Shown here in pieces: positions 61,601 to 64,000 of a stretch of DNA of 64,000 bases. The notes beneath the pieces were generated by a model. The model did not search any database. It saw only the letters and a list, made by a program, of their open reading frames with translations, and was not told the DNA's origin. Position 1 is the stretch's first letter; each line of letters opens with the position of its first letter. Source of the stretch: Nonomuraea sp. SYSU D8015 (GTDB taxonomy: Bacteria; Actinomycetota; Actinomycetes; Streptosporangiales; Streptosporangiaceae); the NCBI RefSeq assembly GCF_008065375.1, contig NZ_VJYI01000015.1, forward strand, positions 62,001-126,000, in the 5' to 3' direction. The position numbers and the translations under genes were made by a program.

Positions 61601-61946
61601 GGTCCTGGAGTCGTACGGCGACACCACACCGGCCGCCGACGAGGCGGGCGCGATCTACTCCAAGCGCGCGCCCGACCGCAACATGGCCACCGCCCCGGGA
61701 ACGTGGCAGACCTACGAGATCACCTTCCGCGCGGCCCGCTACACCGGCGCGGGAGTGAAGGTCGACAACGCTCGGGTGACAGTCGTCTGGAACGGCGTGG
61801 TGGTGCACAACGACGTGGCCATCGACGGCGGCACAGGCGACAACATCCCGGAGAACGCGGCGTCGGGCGGGATCCGCCTCCAGGACCACGGCGACCCTGG
61901 CGAGAATCCCCGCTTCCGCAACGTGTGGATCGAACCCGTCTCCTGA
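58605..61946 (+). CDS. Secreted PA14 / beta-propeller / 2x CBM / DUF1080 glycan-active protein
   Basis: A 1113-residue secreted multidomain protein. Signal peptide at residues 1-25 (LLTALSCLVVPAQAHA). A PA14-like carbohydrate-binding domain spans ~60-180 (GTYEFRLTSDDGSRLRIDDT). A six-bladed propeller of the sorbosone-dehydrogenase/PQQ-like type spans ~205-540 (LQEPMGIKYVDGKLYVSEKS, GGLRTPNGLGWGPGDELFVT). Two CBM6/35-like beta-sandwiches follow at ~665-795 (YEAESASHSGGAKLG) and ~797-920 (LEAENALVRGGAKVS). A DUF1080 (3-keto-disaccharide hydrolase/LamG-like) domain ends the protein at ~925-1113 (ITLFDGSSLAAWEKRAGG, RRGNSGVFLQERYEVQVLES). It probably binds and modifies a plant or microbial polysaccharide. 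The gene is monocistronic and is followed by a strong hairpin. Confidence 0.88.
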   Translation: MPKLPLLSVLLLTALSCLVVPAQAHATVPPQQPGVTLRTYDVQVELSKLCTLKPGQTPNVDKLMPTIDWTSDADFGLADMFVTEVIGNIAIAAAGTYEFRLTSDDGSRLRIDDTVVIANDGRHGPIAVDGTITLTTGYHALRVDHFEHLYGQQLKLEWKPPGSSEFALVPNSVLSTDADVVRVTAPGRKECESGADSPGDGLPLESVHPDFTLTDLRPDGFQPQVTAMDWLPGERLAIATWGGSETKLGEVYLLDNVTGKTSPARVTAKKIAGGLQEPMGIKYVDGKLYVSEKSRLVELNDTNGDQVADNFRTVASWPFGGNFHEFAFGLLYRGGHFYINLSVAINYGGATTDPQPAPDRGTTIKVSKVTGEVEYIAGGLRTPNGLGWGPGDELFVTDNQGGWLPASKLVHIKKDRFFNHYTNPDGRFDDNLVSPPALWLPHNEIANSPSTPLVMRRGRFAGQVLFGDVTYGGIQRAYLEKINGEYQGAVFRFTQGLEAGVNRISLGPDGAIYAGGLGAGGNWGQPGKLTYGLQKLTPSGDKAFDILKMRAVEGGFELEYTQPLSSETAASLAARYQATQWRYAAASTYGGPKVHEEPLTITSAKLGSGGKKVTLKIAGLKPGRVVHLRSPRPFSSASGQSLWSTEAWYTLNSMIDGPATDTTYEAESASHSGGAKLGTDHLSYSGSGFVDGYWTAGAATQFAVRAAEAGTYHVGLRYSNGPHPAPGTKSLSVYVNGTKVRQVPLPTTETWDLWATRVEPLALKAGANTIAYTYDSGDAGNVNVDSITVAARPVLEAENALVRGGAKVSTNHQGHTGKGFVDGYTAAGASTSFTVRTDSPGLHNVGLRYAAAAGTSVSVYVNGDKVRQVRLAGTGGWDAWAIQTEALNLKRGSNRIAYRYDSGDSGQVGLDHITVSKAQRITLFDGSSLAAWEKRAGGAATWPVANGSMESYGGDIRTRQTFGDFKLHVEWYEPDYPPDVTGQRRGNSGVFLQERYEVQVLESYGDTTPAADEAGAIYSKRAPDRNMATAPGTWQTYEITFRAARYTGAGVKVDNARVTVVWNGVVVHNDVAIDGGTGDNIPENAASGGIRLQDHGDPGENPRFRNVWIEPVS

Positions 61947-61948
61947 CC

Positions 61949-62366
61949 TCATCCTGCCTGGCAGGCCGTCCGCCTCTGCGCGTCGCCGGCCTGCCAGGTC
62001 AGCCCGCGCTCTAGCTCCGCAGTGACGAACCGAGGGTTCTCCTCGAAGAGCCAGTGCCCTGCGCGCGGCACGTCCGCCGCGCGCACGATCTTGGTCATGC
62101 GCGGGGCCACGGTGGCCCGGATCGCGTCGAGGTGCCCCTGGGCGATCATGAGAAGGGTTGGGTCTCTGGCCGGCTGCAGGTCCGTGCGTACTCGTTGATC
62201 TCGGTGTCGGTGAACGGGGACCGATCTGAGGTGCCGCCGAACGAGACCTGGGGGTGGAACAGCGCCAGGTACCCGGGCCGTAGGTGGCTTTGTCGTAGCC
62301 GGTCGGTGAGCCGGTGCTGTCGCCCAGCCCCGGAAGGTCGACAGCGTAGAAGGTGTGCCGCTGCGG
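61949..62366 (-). pseudogene. Frameshifted alpha/beta hydrolase (epoxide hydrolase/dehalogenase-like)
   Basis: Pieces of one hydrolase appear in different frames: HTFYAVDLPGLGDSTGSPTG (N-terminal region after the nucleophile strand), then FTDTEINEYARTCSRPE (cap domain), then MIAQGHLDAIRATVAPRMTK and GHWLFEENPRFVTAELERGL (catalytic His region). The nucleophile-elbow part and the N-terminus are missing. The gene is dead. Confidence 0.75.
61957..61998. terminator. Terminator hairpin
   Basis: CCTGGCAGGCCG (61957-61968) and CGGCCTGCCAGG (61987-61998) are perfect 12-base arms with an 18-base loop, starting 11 bases after the stop of the 1113-residue protein. It also lies at the 3' end of the convergent decayed hydrolase, so it can serve both strands. 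Confidence 0.75.
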
Positions 62367-62402
62367 TGATCATGTGTTCCTGTCCTGGAGGAAATGGCGG
62401 GG

Positions 62403-62744
62403 TCAGCGTCCGGTCGCTCCGTCGATCAGTTCGCGGAGGATGTCCGCGTGGCCTGCGTGGCGGCCGGTTTCCTCGATCATGTGGGTGAGTGCCCAGCGGA
62501 TGCTGGGAGCGGGGCGGTCCGGCCGCGGTCGGGGGAGCGGTGCGCCGAGGTCGGTGCACCTGTCGAGCACGTCGTCCGCGCGCTCGACCGTCTCGTGGTA
62601 GAGGGCGACGACGTCGGCCACGCTGTCGGCTGGTGCGGCCTGGAACGTCGCCTGCCAGTCGGTGACGTCGTCGCCGAGGAAGATCGAGCGTTCGACGAAA
62701 GCCAGGTGATTGAGCAGGCCGAGCAGGTTCGTGCCTGACGGCAC
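62403..62744 (-). CDS. DinB/DUF664-like protein, 5' end lost or frameshifted
   Basis: The 113-residue frame reads VPSGTNLLGLLNHLAFVERS, then ALYHETVERADDVLDRC and IRWALTHMIEETGRHAGHAD, then ILRELIDGATG. These are the C-terminal two-thirds of a DinB-fold (DUF664) protein, usually ~160-170 residues, with the metal-binding His residues in NHLAF and RHAGHAD. Upstream, a good start (ATG 62766 with GGGAGAAG) is in a different frame, suggesting a deletion plus frameshift near the 5' end. A GTG at 62744 could start a short product. Activity is doubtful. DinB-like proteins include thiol-dependent transferases. Confidence 0.6.
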   Translation of the reverse strand: MPSGTNLLGLLNHLAFVERSIFLGDDVTDWQATFQAAPADSVADVVALYHETVERADDVLDRCTDLGAPLPRPRPDRPAPSIRWALTHMIEETGRHAGHADILRELIDGATGR

Positions 62745-62905
62745 TGCGCCGCACGCGGTCAGCCATGGTGGTCTTCTCCCTTCGTGGGGTGGGGCGGCGC
62801 TGTTCGGCCGTGTCAGGCGGTGCGGTGGATGAGCAGCGTCCGCTCCGTCTCACCAGGCGCCCACCGATCTGGCACGAAATCTTGCGATTCTGGCAAAATG
62901 ACCTC

Positions 62906-63520
62906 GTGGATCATGAAATCGATGAGGTGCTCGACGCGGTGGGGCCGCGGCTTCGTGCGCTGCGTCGTCACCGCGGCATCACTCTCGCCGACCTCGCGAC
63001 GACGACCGGCGTGTCGGAGAGCACCCTGTCCCGGCTGGAAAGCGGGCAGCGCCGGGCGACCCTGGAGCTGCTGCTGCCGCTGGCCCGTACTTATGACGTT
63101 CCGCTGGACGAGCTCGTAGGAGCCCCGCGCACCGGCGACCCCCGGATCCACCTCACGCCGATCCGGAGGTTCGGGATGACCTTCGTGCCGCTGTCCCGGC
63201 GGCCGGCGGGGTACAAGCGTTCAAAATGATCATCCCTGCCCAGCCGGAACCGCTCGTACCGACCCCGCAGACCCACGACGGCTTCGAATGGCTGTACGTG
63301 CTCAACGGAAGGCGGCTCGTCCTCGGCGAGCGCGACCTGACGTTGCCGCCCGGTGAGGCAGCCGAGTTCGACACGTCCTTGCCGCACTGGCGGCAGCGCC
63401 GACGGAGGCGTGGTCGAGCTTCTCATCCTGTTCGACCCGCAAGGGATGCGTACGCACATACACGCCGACCCGCATCGGCCCTCTCACGGCGGGAACCGGG
63501 GAGCCAGCGCGGGTGGGTGA
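62906..63520 (+). pseudogene. XRE-cupin regulator split by frameshifts
   Basis: The first frame, from GTG 62906, encodes an XRE helix-turn-helix (RLRALRRHRGITLADLATTT, SESTLSRLESGQRRATLELL) and stops at 63229. The matching cupin domain continues in a second frame (QAFKMIIPAQPEPLVP, then DGFEWLYVLNGRRLVLGERD). A third frame begins near 63390 (GGVVELLILFDPQGMRTHIH) and ends at 63518-63520. The first break is at GGGG (63208-63211), where one more G restores the frame. This could be a pseudogene, a programmed or phase-variable slip, or a sequencing error. Intact relatives are ~190-residue sensors of small molecules. Confidence 0.7.
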
Positions 63521-63595
63521 TGTCTGTCACAGGGAGTGCCGGCCGCCGCCACTCGGCAGCGGCATAAGGTCGTCCTCCCGGGTAGATGCATAGGT

Positions 63596-63745
63596 ATGAG
63601 CAAGCTAATGGAGCGAGTACGCGCATATCTGCGCAGCCCGAAGGGGCAGCAGACAGTCGAGAAGGCCAAGCGCATGGCGCGCGACCCGCGGAACCAGCAG
63701 AAGGCACGGCAATTCCTGGAGCGTTTCCGGGGGCGGCGTCACTGA
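63596..63745 (+). CDS. Small conserved basic protein
   Basis: A 49-residue highly basic helical peptide (SKLMERVRAYLRSPKGQQTV, then EKAKRMARDPRNQQKARQFL). Comparable short proteins with the RDPRNQ core occur across actinomycetes. There is no signal peptide. ATG 63596 has only a weak AGG just upstream, so translation may be leaderless or weak. Its charge suggests nucleic-acid or membrane contact; function unknown. Confidence 0.7.
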   Translation: MSKLMERVRAYLRSPKGQQTVEKAKRMARDPRNQQKARQFLERFRGRRH

Positions 63746-63817
63746 TCCGATCGGCTGATCGTTCGTCCAAGGGGTGGCCTCCGTATGGGCGGTTGAGCGG
63801 TGGCTTAGCATGCGGGC

Positions 63818-64000
63818 ATGCAGACTGCGGCGGGCGTTGTGCTTGCGGGCGGGCGCTCCACACGGATGGGGAAGCCGAAGGCCTGGCTGGAGTGGCACGG
63901 TTCCACGTTGTTGTATCGCGCCACAGCGGTGCTCGCCAGGACGGTCGGGGGCCCGGTCGTCGTGGTGGCCGCCCCTGGGCAGGAGTTGCCGCCACTGCCC
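63818..64000 (+). CDS. mobA: MobA-like nucleotidyltransferase, 3' end cut by window
   Basis: The frame starts MQTAAGVVLAGGRSTRMGKP and continues KAWLEWHGSTLLYRATAVL. This is the NTP-binding signature LAGG-x-S-x-RMG-x-(D/P)K of molybdenum-cofactor guanylyltransferases and related NTP transferases. Only the first 61 residues lie in the window. ATG 63818 is chosen for the motif distance; a TAGCAT element at 63805-63810 may be the -10 box of a short-leader transcript. Mo-cofactor use is likely, but other NTP transferases share this start. Confidence 0.85.
   Translation, partial: MQTAAGVVLAGGRSTRMGKPKAWLEWHGSTLLYRATAVLARTVGGPVVVVAAPGQELPPLP

Overview
The window is high-GC DNA with GTG/TTG starts, 4-bp stop/start overlaps (ATGA, GTGA), twin-arginine/lipoprotein signals and many one- and two-component regulators. 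This points to a large soil actinomycete, most likely Streptosporangiales-like (Nonomuraea/Streptosporangium type). The genus is an inference; there is no rRNA in the window to settle it. I saw no rRNA, tRNA, CRISPR array, PKS/NRPS or prophage.

Layout. (1) 1-3.7 kb: 3'-truncated RtcB-type RNA ligase, a PadR regulator with a membrane partner, a transposase scrap, and a His-rich tandem-repeat metal-binding protein. (2) 3.75-26.3 kb: a catabolic supercluster. Twelve minus-strand genes (16783 down to 3755) encode a sarcosine/N-methyltryptophan oxidase-like enzyme, two AstE/AspA-family deacylases, a polyamine-type ABC importer (PotD, A, B, C), an omega-aminotransferase, an aldehyde dehydrogenase, an aldo/keto reductase, a type II HAD and a PuuB-like amine oxidase. 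A divergent IclR gene sits at its head. A second minus-strand operon (24443 down to 17790) encodes GABA aminotransferase, a D-2-hydroxyglutarate dehydrogenase-like FAD/Fe-S protein, succinate-semialdehyde dehydrogenase and a D-2-hydroxyacid dehydrogenase, with a divergent PucR regulator. Together they look like uptake of an (acylated) di/polyamine, oxidation or transamination to an omega-amino acid, and entry into succinate. (3) 26.5-30.2 kb: Rieske oxygenase, aldehyde dehydrogenase, SCP2-like protein and TetR in one operon with a palindromic control region. (4) 30.3-37.9 kb: LuxR remnant, erythromycin-esterase-like protein, a CPBP-protease/glycosidase fusion under a TetR, a NarL-type two-component system, and a serine-hydrolase lipoprotein. 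(5) 38.4-46.2 kb: MerR-VOC fusion, TetR-MFS pair, Lrp regulator with two small genes, a FolP2-like dihydropteroate synthase homologue of atypical base composition, and an orphan response regulator overlapping a membrane protein gene. (6) 46.7-63.5 kb: a zone rich in decayed genes. It holds a degraded second copy of the glycosidase domain of (4), a degraded second copy of operon (3) in which only the TetR survives, frameshifted VOC, alpha/beta-hydrolase and XRE-cupin genes, and a PLP decarboxylase with an internal deletion. These are interspersed with secreted proteins: a small repeat peptide, a bulb lectin, a GDSL esterase, a TAP-like peptidase and a 1113-residue PA14/propeller/CBM/DUF1080 protein. 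(7) 63.6-64.0 kb: a small conserved protein and a truncated MobA-like gene.

The best candidates for new biology are the acyl-diamine catabolic supercluster, the protease-glycosidase fusion (with its decayed paralogue), and the twinned Rieske/SCP2/TetR locus.
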